Shown: one piece after another, positions 17,040-24,038 of the stretch
Numbering within the stretch: position 1 is the stretch's first letter
How the letters are laid out: every line of letters starts with the position of its first letter
DNA from: Puniceicoccales bacterium
Lineage (GTDB): Bacteria > Verrucomicrobiota > Verrucomicrobiia > Opitutales > UBA9783
Assembly (NCBI GenBank): GCA_031260015.1
Contig: JAIRKR010000062.1
Coordinates: 1-24,117, forward strand
Length of the DNA: 24,117 bases
Direction: 5' to 3'
Position numbers and translations under genes: made by a program
Notes under the pieces: model-generated
Databases searched by the model: none
What the model was told of the DNA's origin: nothing
Seen by the model: only the letters and a program-made list of their open reading frames with translations

Positions 17040-17132
17040 GCAAAAACGGTTACATAGCATTTTTGTACGCGCAATGACTGCTAAAATTCAAGGTGTGTAG
17101 GAGGATATTTGCTACTACCTATGTTAAAAAAC

Positions 17133-17537
17133 TCAGTCAACTTTTGGTTTTGCAGTGATTTCGGCCGAAGGAAGGCCTTCCATGTTGACGGTCCCCATAG
17201 CACTCGTACCACCGGTACTACCAATATCTCTTTTTAGGTTTGTATCGGCCTCTATGCGTTCTTTTTCTGCACGCTTAGGACTCGTATTCTCCATAACAAT
17301 TTGCCCTAGGGTTTTCTTTAAAGCCGATTCTCCGTCACTGGCAATGACAATGTCGGTGGTCGTTTGAGCTGCTTTTACAACATCTTGTGCAGGTTTTGAT
17401 AAGGGATCTTGTCGTTGTGCCGTTATTTGAGCCGATTGATTTTTTTGATTAGCGAGTTCTTCATTTTGTACCGGCAAGGACCCTGTAGATAGGTTGGCAT
17501 TAATTGAGTTAAACATAATTTTAAAGGTTTGATTCAT
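17133..17537 (-). CDS. Hypothetical protein, polar and probably disordered
   Basis: I do not recognise a family. The 134 residues are hydrophilic and rich in A, Q, T, S, K and N, with no signal peptide or membrane segment. A short helical stretch around residues 70-100 (ESALKKTLGQIVMENT) is followed by a charged segment and a Gly/Thr/Ser-rich tail (IGSTGGTSAMGTV). The composition resembles small secreted substrates or disordered regulatory proteins, but that is only an impression. It is convergent with the FKBP gene and divergent from glyS. The start at 17537 lies in a very AT-rich stretch with TATATA-like sequences and no Shine-Dalgarno; the second Met at 17516 is an alternative. Confidence 0.6.
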   Translation of the reverse strand: MNQTFKIMFNSINANLSTGSLPVQNEELANQKNQSAQITAQRQDPLSKPAQDVVKAAQTTTDIVIASDGESALKKTLGQIVMENTSPKRAEKERIEADTNLKRDIGSTGGTSAMGTVNMEGLPSAEITAKPKVD

Positions 17538-17694
17538 ATATCGACTTATATATATAAAACTTTAATTTTTTAGGAATTCCCGGGACGTGCAGAGAGCAAT
17601 TTATGTAATGGGCATGAGAGTTTTCGGACGGAAGATTTTAATAAGCTCAAAGTCGTGGTATAGTTTTATGCGATTCTTACACTAAGTCGGTTAT

Positions 17695-17724
17695 TTGACT
17701 TGCAGGTATTGGAGAAAATATTTT
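17695..17724 (+). promoter_or_regulatory. Possible promoter of glyS
   Basis: TTGACT (17695-17700) and TATTTT (17719-17724) are spaced by 18 bp. A second -10-like TATAGT lies at 17659-17664 without a good -35. Either could serve the glyS-pseC-gltX operon. The rest of the 200-bp gap shows nothing else. Confidence 0.35.
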
Positions 17725-17758
17725 AAATGCAACGTAATTGTTTATGTGTACGGTGGAC

Positions 17759-19240
17759 ATGAAAAGCTTGGTTGCGTTTTGTAAACGCAAGGGTTTTGTC
17801 TTTTTATCCTCCGATATTTATGGTGGATTAAATGGTTTTTTTGACTATGGACCTTTGGGTGTAGAATTGAAACGCAATATAAAAGCTGCTTGGTGGAAAG
17901 CTATGGTCCACGAACGCGAGGATGTGGTCGGATTGGATAGTTCCATTATTTTGCATCCAAACGTTTGGAAGGCATCGGGGCATGTCGATGGTTTTTCGGA
18001 TCCTATGGTAGATTGTAGGGTTACCAAAGTGCGCTACAGGGCCGATCATGTCTTTTACGGCCCGGTATCTATTCAACAAGAAATAGTCGGTTATGTCTGC
18101 GTTGTCGATTCGGATACGCGTGATGCAGAAGCTTTAAAAAAAGCGCAACATCTGCAGCAGCAAATCAATCGTTCGCATGAAACGTTGGATCCGTTACAAC
18201 TGAGGCCTTTAACGGAAGCAACCGTTGAAGAATACAGTTTAATTCCATCCCCTACGACGGATCAGCCGGGTGATTTAACCCCACCGCGTGCGTTTAATTT
18301 AATGTTTAGCACGCATGTTGGAGCCGTGGTAACCGATTCCAATGTTGCCTACTTGCGGCCGGAGACAGCGCAGGGTATTTTTATCCACTTCAAGAATGTA
18401 CTGGATGCAACACGCGTAAAATTACCTTTTGGTATCGCCCAGATCGGTAAGGCCTTTCGTAACGAAATAACACCTCGCAATTTCATTTTTAGGTCGAGAG
18501 AATTTGAACAGATGGAAATTGAGTATTTTTTTCACAATGATGAAACTTTGTGGCCCGATCTGTATCAACAATGGATTAAAACACGTTACGACTGGCATTG
18601 TTCCATAGGTATCAAGAAAGTGTTGTTGGATTTCCAAGAGCATGCAAAAGAAGATTTGGCGCATTACGCGAAAGCTTGTACAGACATTGTATTTAAATAT
18701 CCATTTGGGGTGCACGAGTTGGAGGGTATTGCCGTTCGCGGAGACTTTGATCTGAAACAACATCAAATGCACAGCGGTATTTCGATGGAATTTTTCGATG
18801 AAGCGCATCAAGCGCGTTATTTACCGTGTGTTATCGAACCTTCTGTGGGCGTGGATAGAACTTTTTTGGCTTTACTTGTTTCGGCATACGATGAAGATGA
18901 AATCAACGGAGAAAAAAGGGTTGTCTTGCATTTTAAACCGACGATCGCTCCCATTAAAATAGCTGTATTCCCATTGGTAAAAAATAAGGCAGCCATCGTG
19001 GATAAAGCACGGTCTTTATTTAAATGCTTGCAAAAACGTTGGTATACGGTTTACGACGAATCGGGCGCCATCGGACGACGCTATCGTCGCATGGATGAAA
19101 TAGGTACACCGTGGTGTGTAACGATCGATTTTGATTCGTTGGAAAATGATACGTACACATTACGCGATCGAGATAGCACGGAACAAATACGTCTAACTCA
19201 ACCTGAATTATTGGAGTTTTTTTCTCAACATCTTGTATAA
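17759..19240 (+). CDS. glyS: Glycyl-tRNA synthetase, alpha2 (GlyQS-type)
   Basis: This enzyme charges tRNA-Gly in the cytoplasm. It is the single-chain dimeric form (493 residues from this start), not the GlyQ/GlyS tetrameric form. The N-terminus MKSLVAFCKRKGFVF leads into IYGGLNGFFDYGPLGVELKR, diagnostic for the family. Motif segments include YLRPETAQGIF, GKAFRNEITPRNFIFRSREF (motif 2) and a motif 3 region EPSVGVDRTFLALL. The C-terminal 100 residues (from about IAPIKIAVFPLVKN) form the anticodon-binding domain. Upstream in-frame starts exist at 17738 (TTG), 17744 (ATG) and 17753 (GTG). I prefer 17759 because family members usually begin a few residues before the VxxCKRRGF-like helix. The next gene follows after 3 bases. 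Confidence 0.95.
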   Translation: MKSLVAFCKRKGFVFLSSDIYGGLNGFFDYGPLGVELKRNIKAAWWKAMVHEREDVVGLDSSIILHPNVWKASGHVDGFSDPMVDCRVTKVRYRADHVFYGPVSIQQEIVGYVCVVDSDTRDAEALKKAQHLQQQINRSHETLDPLQLRPLTEATVEEYSLIPSPTTDQPGDLTPPRAFNLMFSTHVGAVVTDSNVAYLRPETAQGIFIHFKNVLDATRVKLPFGIAQIGKAFRNEITPRNFIFRSREFEQMEIEYFFHNDETLWPDLYQQWIKTRYDWHCSIGIKKVLLDFQEHAKEDLAHYAKACTDIVFKYPFGVHELEGIAVRGDFDLKQHQMHSGISMEFFDEAHQARYLPCVIEPSVGVDRTFLALLVSAYDEDEINGEKRVVLHFKPTIAPIKIAVFPLVKNKAAIVDKARSLFKCLQKRWYTVYDESGAIGRRYRRMDEIGTPWCVTIDFDSLENDTYTLRDRDSTEQIRLTQPELLEFFSQHLV

Positions 19241-19243
19241 TTT

Positions 19244-20395
19244 ATGAAACGTATTTCGTATTCACGTCAGTCGATTGATGAAAGTGACGTCCAGGCAGTT
19301 GCAGAAACTTTAAAATGTGATTTGCTCACGCAAGGGTCGCAGATAACAACTTTCGAAGAAGCCTTAAAACGTTATTTGAACGTCGATGATGTGGTTGTGG
19401 TTTCCAGTGGGACAGCCGCTTTGCATTTGAGTTACCTGGCTTTGAATCTGAGAGGTACCACTGTTTTTACTTCTCCCGTTACGTTTGCAGCTACCGCTAA
19501 TATGTTGCATTCGGTTGGGGCAAACGTTCGTTTTGTCGATGTGGACCCGAAAACGGGATTAATGGATGTAAATAATTTGGAGCAGGTGTTGAAAGAGACT
19601 GCGGGCGATAAATCCATTTCAAAGAGGGCGATTGTTCCCGTTTCTCTACAAGGTATTCCCGTAAATTTGCCGGCTATTGATAATTTAGCCCAGTATTATG
19701 GAGTTTCTGTGGTGGAAGATGCGGCGCATAGTTTGGGTGGCGAGTACGTGCACGATCAGCAGGTATACAAAAGTGCTTCCTGCAGTCACAGCGATTTAGC
19801 CGTATTAAGTTTTCATCCTTTAAAATCCATTTGCTGTGCGGAAGGAGGCGCAATCGCTACGCGTGATCCCGATTTGGCTCATACAGTTCGTTTATTGAGA
19901 AATCATGGTTTGATGCGCCAGGAAAATTCGTACTTACGTACGCAAAAGTTGTGGGGATACAATTATCGTATGACGGATTTGCAAGCCGCTTTGGGAGTAT
20001 CACAATTGAAACGATTGCCCTTCTTTTTAAGCAAGCGGAAAGCGATTGCCAATCGTTATTATGAGTGTTTCCAGGGAGAACCCTATTGTCATTTTCTTAC
20101 ACCAACTCCCAAGGTTTTGGGAAGCGCTTACCATTTATTTGTTGTCCATTTTGAAAGTAAAGAAATGCGTGATGCTGCCTACATTTTTCTGCAATCTCAC
20201 GGCATAGAAACGCATGTGCACTATGTCCCTCTCTACAAGATGGAGTTGTACAAACAGTGGTTGGGAGAATTTTCTTTGCCGGGTGCAGAAAAATATTATC
20301 AAGGCTGTTTAAGTATTCCGATATATCCAGATTTGTCAGAAGAAGACCAGGATTACGTTTTGGAAATTTTAGCCAAATTTTGCAATCAGCTGTGA
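19244..20395 (+). CDS. pseC: PLP-dependent sugar aminotransferase, DegT/DnrJ family, PseC-like
   Basis: This 383-residue fold-type I aminotransferase has the catalytic Lys194 in SFHPLKSICCAEGG, a PLP-binding Asp159 in VVEDAAHSLGG, and SSGTAALHL (54-62). The start MKRISYSRQSIDESDVQAV, then LTQG and the TSPVTFAATANM segment, strongly resemble PseC. PseC converts UDP-2-acetamido-2,6-dideoxy-beta-L-arabino-4-hexulose to the 4-amino sugar on the way to pseudaminic acid, used to glycosylate flagellin or surface glycans. The nearby flhF fits a flagellar link. No other pse gene is present in the window, so a different nucleotide-sugar substrate remains possible. It sits between two tRNA-synthetase genes with 3- and 0-base gaps and has no clear Shine-Dalgarno. 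Confidence 0.8.
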   Translation: MKRISYSRQSIDESDVQAVAETLKCDLLTQGSQITTFEEALKRYLNVDDVVVVSSGTAALHLSYLALNLRGTTVFTSPVTFAATANMLHSVGANVRFVDVDPKTGLMDVNNLEQVLKETAGDKSISKRAIVPVSLQGIPVNLPAIDNLAQYYGVSVVEDAAHSLGGEYVHDQQVYKSASCSHSDLAVLSFHPLKSICCAEGGAIATRDPDLAHTVRLLRNHGLMRQENSYLRTQKLWGYNYRMTDLQAALGVSQLKRLPFFLSKRKAIANRYYECFQGEPYCHFLTPTPKVLGSAYHLFVVHFESKEMRDAAYIFLQSHGIETHVHYVPLYKMELYKQWLGEFSLPGAEKYYQGCLSIPIYPDLSEEDQDYVLEILAKFCNQL

Positions 20396-21724
20396 ATGAT
20401 GATACACGTAAGAGTTCGTTTTGCCCCCAGTCCAACCGGTTATTTTCATATTGGAGGGGCGCGTACAGCTTTATTTAATTGGCTTTACGCCAAACATACG
20501 GGTGGAACTTTCGTCCTGCGTATCGAAGATTCAGACATAGAACGTAACACGAAAGAATCTTTGGATTCGTTGTTGACGGACTTAAAATGGATGGGACTTA
20601 TTTGGGATGAAGGGCCTGAAGTGGGGGGCAATTACGGTCCTTATTATCAGAGTGAACGCGGTGAAATTTATCAAACCTACCTGGAAGCATTGCGTCAACG
20701 AGGTTGTGTTTACGAAAAAGAGGGTGCGATCTGGCTTAAAGTTTCCGGACAAATGCAGGTCATTGATGATGTAATCCACGGACCTGTTCGTCGTTTGGAG
20801 GAGAAAGATTTTGTTATTTACAGGTCTAACGGAACGCCCGTTTTTCATTTTGTGAACGTGGTGGACGATATCGCCATGAAAATTACGCACGTTATTCGTG
20901 GCGAGGACCATTTGTCGAATACAAGTAAACATTTGGAATTATACAAGGCCTGGAATGTACCTGCTCCTAAATTTGCGCATATCCCACTCATTTTAAAGAC
21001 GGAAGGTTCCGGAAAAATGAGTAAAAGAGATCAAGGTTCTTTGGTGGAAACGTATAGGGATAAATTTTTTTTACCCGATGCTTTGGTCAATTATCTTGCG
21101 CTTTTGGGGTGGTCTCCCAAGAACGATAGGGATATTTTATCCGTAAAGGAAATTGTGAATGCATTTGACTTGTCGGGTATCAACAAGACGCATGCTCGAT
21201 TCGATGAAAAGAAGTTGAATTTTACAAATGCAGAGCATTTAAAGCACTTGCCGAAAGAGGAATTTTATAGGCGTAGTTTGCACGTGTTGAAGGCTATGCG
21301 GTGCGAGAAGTTTTTTGAAGACGATGCTTACTTGCGGCAGGTTTTAAATATTGTTCAAGAAAAATTGAGATCCTTTGAATCATTGCCCCATTTTATTGCT
21401 TTCTTTTTTAACAATGATTTTGAATACGACGTCCAAGAAATGAGAAAAATTTGCAAATATTCTCCGAAGGAACGCCTCACGGAAATGGACGATCTTTTTT
21501 CCAATATACCTTTTGAACCGGTGGCCATCGAATCTGCACTGAAAGCTATGTGTGCAAAAAAACAAGTACCCATAGGCCATTACGTGCATACGCTTCGTTT
21601 TGCCGTATCGGGGCGTGGCGTAGGTCCCGGGCTGTATGCAATGTTATCAGTTCTTGGAAAGGCAAACGTCTTGGAACGTATTCAAAGATTTTTAACGTTA
21701 GATCTCAATAGTTTTTCGTTGTAA
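20396..21724 (+). CDS. gltX: Glutamyl-tRNA synthetase
   Basis: This class I synthetase attaches glutamate to tRNA-Glu. The HIGH-type motif is PSPTGYFHIGGAR (11-23) and the KMSKR motif is at 207-211. RIEDSDIERN and VIRGEDHLSNTSKHLEL are also characteristic. At 442 residues it is shorter than the usual 465-490. The segment after GCVYEKEG is reduced, so the Cys-rich insertion (CYCTPEEL-type) of many bacterial enzymes is missing, as I recall for Opitutae-like Verrucomicrobiota. The start ATG abuts the pseC stop and a second ATG follows at once; either could be used. Whether it also charges tRNA-Gln cannot be seen here. Confidence 0.96.
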   Translation: MMIHVRVRFAPSPTGYFHIGGARTALFNWLYAKHTGGTFVLRIEDSDIERNTKESLDSLLTDLKWMGLIWDEGPEVGGNYGPYYQSERGEIYQTYLEALRQRGCVYEKEGAIWLKVSGQMQVIDDVIHGPVRRLEEKDFVIYRSNGTPVFHFVNVVDDIAMKITHVIRGEDHLSNTSKHLELYKAWNVPAPKFAHIPLILKTEGSGKMSKRDQGSLVETYRDKFFLPDALVNYLALLGWSPKNDRDILSVKEIVNAFDLSGINKTHARFDEKKLNFTNAEHLKHLPKEEFYRRSLHVLKAMRCEKFFEDDAYLRQVLNIVQEKLRSFESLPHFIAFFFNNDFEYDVQEMRKICKYSPKERLTEMDDLFSNIPFEPVAIESALKAMCAKKQVPIGHYVHTLRFAVSGRGVGPGLYAMLSVLGKANVLERIQRFLTLDLNSFSL

Positions 21725-21732
21725 CGAGCAAG

Positions 21733-21738
21733 TATAAT
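21733..21738 (+). promoter_or_regulatory. Consensus -10 box upstream of rsmD
   Basis: A perfect TATAAT lies 9 bases after the gltX stop. No good -35 is found at 16-18 bp, so strength is uncertain. It would give rsmD its own transcript with a leader of about 70 bases. Confidence 0.4.
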
Positions 21739-21814
21739 GTAATGGGTCCGTAGGTGGCTGTAAAAGTTTTTATCTATGGGTACGGAAATATTTAGAGGTA
21801 TAACATGAAAGTTT

Positions 21815-22405
21815 ATGCGTATTACGGGAGGAAAAGCTTGCGGTATTCGATTGGATGTTCCCAAGGGTAAAGAGGTACGACCTGCAACCGATTTTATAAG
21901 AGAACAAGTTTTTAATCGTATGGGGAGTAGGGTTCTGGAAGCTTGCGTTTTGGATTGTTTTGCCGGAACGGGCGCTTACGGCCTAGAATGCTTAAGTCGT
22001 GGATGTAAGTCTGTCCATTTTTTGGAAAAAGATGTATACATTGCCAAAATACTGGGTGAAAATTGCGCACGAGTCTGTAAAAGCGCGTGCATAGCTTGTA
22101 ATACCGTTACTACAATTTCTGTGATGGATGCGTTTCAGGCACCTCTAAAACAATTTGCGGATGTGCAACTTATCTTTTTAGATCCCCCCTATGGTTTTTG
22201 GCAGCAGTGTTTAGATGCCTTGAATTATCTTTTACGATCGCTTGCCCAGCGTTTCCATGGAGCTGTATTGATTTTGGAAACACCTTCAGAGATTCTGTTA
22301 TCCCAAGAAACTTTGTGGACGCCTGTGGCATCGTTAAGATCGATCCAAAACAAGAAAAAAGGAGTTCCCTCGGTAAATTTTTACAGGGTGAATACCTTAT
22401 TGTAA
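21815..22405 (+). CDS. rsmD: 16S rRNA (guanine966-N2)-methyltransferase RsmD
   Basis: This 196-residue SAM-dependent methyltransferase methylates G966 of 16S rRNA during 30S assembly. It begins MRITGGKACG, followed by RPATDFIREQVFN (22-34), the SAM-binding motif VLDCFAGTGAYGLECLSRG (45-63) and the catalytic DPPY (123-126), all diagnostic. Length is typical (180-200). An in-frame stop just upstream fixes the start at 21815. The best Shine-Dalgarno-like sequence (AGAGG, 21794-21798) is 16 bases from this ATG and better placed for an out-of-frame ATG at 21805. It is convergent with flhF. Confidence 0.93.
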   Translation: MRITGGKACGIRLDVPKGKEVRPATDFIREQVFNRMGSRVLEACVLDCFAGTGAYGLECLSRGCKSVHFLEKDVYIAKILGENCARVCKSACIACNTVTTISVMDAFQAPLKQFADVQLIFLDPPYGFWQQCLDALNYLLRSLAQRFHGAVLILETPSEILLSQETLWTPVASLRSIQNKKKGVPSVNFYRVNTLL

Positions 22406-22470
22406 TACGCACTCAGCGATTGCTATTCTATGAGTACAAGAATTTGACAACGATGAAACAATAATTGGGA

Positions 22471-23481
22471 TCAGTAAAGCTTTAATAGGTCCTCGGTGAT
22501 TTTAGTTTTATTCAACAGGTAAGGCAGTACGTGGGGGGTGAAATCTGCGGTCAGACTTTGTCCAAAAGATAAGCAATAGGGACTGAGTTTTCCTTTGAGG
22601 ATGTATTGCCACAGTTTATTACTATGGGTAGTTTCGTCCAAATGCGTAAAAATGCAGTGAGTTAGCTTGAGATCCTTAATTTTTGAGAAGCATTGATCTA
22701 AAAAATCGGTATCGTAAAGTGCGTTGAGGACCAATACTCGTGTATCGACTGACCATTGATCGAGTTTTGCATTGCAGGAATTGATCGCATCGTGATCAAA
22801 AAAATTGATACCTTCGTGATCAAACAACATTTTTTGTTGCGCGTCATAAGACATGGACTGATCAACACCTTCTTGAAAAAGGAAAATACCCAGAATGTTG
22901 CAAAATACGCCCAAAACATCTTGTCCGCCGAATTGTCCTCCATCGAGTTTAATAACAACCGGTTTCTGTCCTAAAAAAACTTCTTGCGCGATTAATTTGC
23001 ACAATGTCAAAGTTTTTCCAACCCCTGAGGGCCCTATCAAAGCAATATGTTTCCCCGGTTCTTTTATGTTCAGCTGCTCGTACGATTTTTGCAAAAAATG
23101 GAAAAAATTATTCAGTATTTCTTGCATATTGCATTGATCCTGAAAAGGCTCGTTTTCAAAAAATTCATCCATGAGAGGTTGAGAAAATCCCGAATGTATC
23201 AGTATGCGTTGAATTTGTTGCTTGAAAGGTATGGATGCGTCCGGATTGATAAAGGTTTTTGTCGTAATGAGTGGATCCTTGGGAATCGCTCCCTGTGGGG
23301 GGATCTCGCCGGCGGTGGCCGTGATTTCAAATTGTGGTTTTTTTAAAAAACGAGTTAATCCACGTCTTTTTATTTGGTAGATGGAGAGAACTCGAGCGTT
23401 TTCGCCAAAGTTTTCCTTTAGCGTGCGAATAATTTCTTCGGTAGATCTAGCTTTGAATGTTAGACTTTTCCTTTTATCCAT
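22471..23481 (-). CDS. flhF: Flagellar biosynthesis protein FlhF, divergent SRP-family GTPase
   Basis: FlhF is an SRP54/FtsY-type GTPase that sets the position and number of polar flagella. This 336-residue protein has the N-terminal FlhF segment (SLTFKARSTEEIIRTLKENFGENARVL-like, about 6-32), a linker, a helical N domain (about 85-140) and a G domain with intact P-loop GPSGVGKT (150-157). The other motifs are altered: the D-x-x-R element reads DGGQFG (180-185), the DTAG element corresponds to DHDA (229-232), and the TKxD element reads THLDE (279-283). The C-terminal PYCLSFGQSLTADF region matches the FlhF end, where a (Y/L)xTDGQxVPxD pattern is usual. Other flagellar genes probably lie outside the window. 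Confidence 0.85.
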   Translation of the reverse strand: MDKRKSLTFKARSTEEIIRTLKENFGENARVLSIYQIKRRGLTRFLKKPQFEITATAGEIPPQGAIPKDPLITTKTFINPDASIPFKQQIQRILIHSGFSQPLMDEFFENEPFQDQCNMQEILNNFFHFLQKSYEQLNIKEPGKHIALIGPSGVGKTLTLCKLIAQEVFLGQKPVVIKLDGGQFGGQDVLGVFCNILGIFLFQEGVDQSMSYDAQQKMLFDHEGINFFDHDAINSCNAKLDQWSVDTRVLVLNALYDTDFLDQCFSKIKDLKLTHCIFTHLDETTHSNKLWQYILKGKLSPYCLSFGQSLTADFTPHVLPYLLNKTKITEDLLKLY

Positions 23482-23512
23482 ACCTACAATTAATAAAGCT
23501 AACTTCAGGAAG

Positions 23513-23552
23513 GCAATATTTTATTGCAGGTAGATACAAATGTGAAGTATCT
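23513..23552. promoter_or_regulatory. flhF promoter overlapped by two inverted repeats
   Basis: On the minus strand TTCACA (23541-23546), a 17-bp spacer and TAAAAT (23518-23523) each match consensus at 5 of 6 positions. The -10 lies inside the perfect dyad GCAATA-TTT-TATTGC (23513-23527) and the -35 inside AGATAC/GTATCT (23532-23552). Transcription would start near 23511, giving a leader of about 30 bases. Confidence 0.5.
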
Positions 23553-23586
23553 TACGCTAACAACATGCGTCTATGCCGAATAATGA

Positions 23587-23615
23587 TTGACAGGGGATCG
23601 TTAAGTTTTTCAAAT
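23587..23615 (+). promoter_or_regulatory. Promoter of the SRP RNA gene
   Basis: Perfect TTGACA (23587-23592), a 17-bp spacer and TCAAAT (23610-23615, 4 of 6) place the start point near 23622, exactly where the RNA secondary structure begins. Confidence 0.65.
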
Positions 23616-23621
23616 TGATTA

Positions 23622-23724
23622 CGCAGTTGGGTCCTATGCAATTAACTTTGGCGAATCCCGTCAGGACTGGAAAGTAGCAGCGGTAGTTGAAAGTTTTTGT
23701 GCCGTAGGGTGCCTGACTGTTTTT
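23622..23724 (+). ncRNA. ffs: 4.5S signal recognition particle RNA (small bacterial type)
   Basis: The SRP RNA apical domain is unmistakable: GTCAGG, then ACT-GGAA-AGT (GGAA tetraloop at 23669-23672), then AGCAGC. These are the conserved internal loop and tetraloop bound by Ffh. The arms pair outward as one long hairpin: CCG/CGG (23658-23660/23681-23683), CGA/TTG, AACTTT/AAAGTT (23644-23649/23690-23695), CCTATG/CGTAGG (23633-23638/23703-23708) and a 9-bp base GCAGTTGGG/CCTGACTGT (23623-23631/23712-23720). Total length is about 100 nt, typical for the Alu-less bacterial form. The hairpin runs into TTTTT, which may help termination. The RNA works with Ffh and FtsY in co-translational membrane targeting. 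Exact ends are approximate. Confidence 0.9.
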
Positions 23725-23731
23725 GCAAAAT

Positions 23732-23814
23732 GGGCTGCGTTGGATGATTCAGGGGGACAGTGGGGTTATGTTTAAATGCCAAATTATAATTCTGTCCGCA
23801 GGCCTTTATTTTTT
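23732..23814 (+). terminator. Hairpin with T-tract after ffs (terminator or small RNA end)
   Basis: The 3' arm CTGTCCGCAGGCC (23792-23804) pairs with two separated 5' segments, GGGCTGC (23732-23738, one mismatch) and GGACAG (23755-23760), leaving a 16-base insertion and a loop of about 31 bases. It runs into TTTATTTTTT. It could be a back-up terminator for ffs or the end of a small RNA. Confidence 0.4.
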
Positions 23815-23957
23815 GTAATGGAATATTATCTCGTCTTTTCGGCACTGCATGGAATGAAAGAAGATGGTTGAAGAAAATACCCTCTGGCCATTACACTAAA
23901 CGCCCTAAAAACAAAGGATTTGTCTCCGAACCCTCCTGAAAAACCCCCGAAAAACCC
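23815..23957. other. Gene-free stretch right of ffs
   Basis: No open frame on either strand looks like a gene here, and no known RNA is recognised. Just before the promoter at 23958 are two direct copies of GAAAAACCC (about 23938-23957), possibly part of an upstream activating region. Confidence 0.4.
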
Positions 23958-23986
23958 TTGACGGAGGTAGGTGAGAAAGATACAAT
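23958..23986 (+). promoter_or_regulatory. Strong sigma-70 promoter at the right edge
   Basis: TTGACG (23958-23963), a 17-bp spacer and TACAAT (23981-23986) each match consensus at 5 of 6 positions. The start point should be near 23993, so the transcript begins with the AAGACCTC repeat array. Confidence 0.7.
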
Positions 23987-23998
23987 AACTTAGCAGTG

Positions 23999-24038
23999 AA
24001 GACCTCAAGACCTCAAGACCTCAAGACCTCAAGACCTC
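23999..24038 (+). repeat. Five perfect tandem copies of AAGACCTC
   Basis: An 8-bp unit is repeated five times without change over 40 bp, starting a few bases after the expected transcription start. It is a simple-sequence array that could vary in copy number by slippage. Confidence 0.95.

Noticed and set aside
17574..17585. GAATTCCCGGG as a cloning-linker junction
   Set aside because: Flanking DNA on both sides has ordinary genomic composition and adjoining genes are intact; a chance match is more likely.
22406..22470. ACTCA/TGAGT inverted repeat as a shared terminator of rsmD and flhF
   Set aside because: It has a 5-bp stem with a 15-base loop and no T-tract on either side.
23731..23775. 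Resemblance to a tmRNA 5' end (GGGCTGC...GGAT...GGGGGACAG)
   Set aside because: The invariant GGATTCGAC is absent, as are a tag frame and a tRNA-like 3' end with CCA within the following 380 bases.
23642..23845. 67-codon minus-strand open frame
   Set aside because: It is antisense to the SRP RNA and its hairpin, with no family resemblance.
23999..24038. AAGACCTC array as a CRISPR
   Set aside because: The units are 8 bp and directly adjacent with no spacers.
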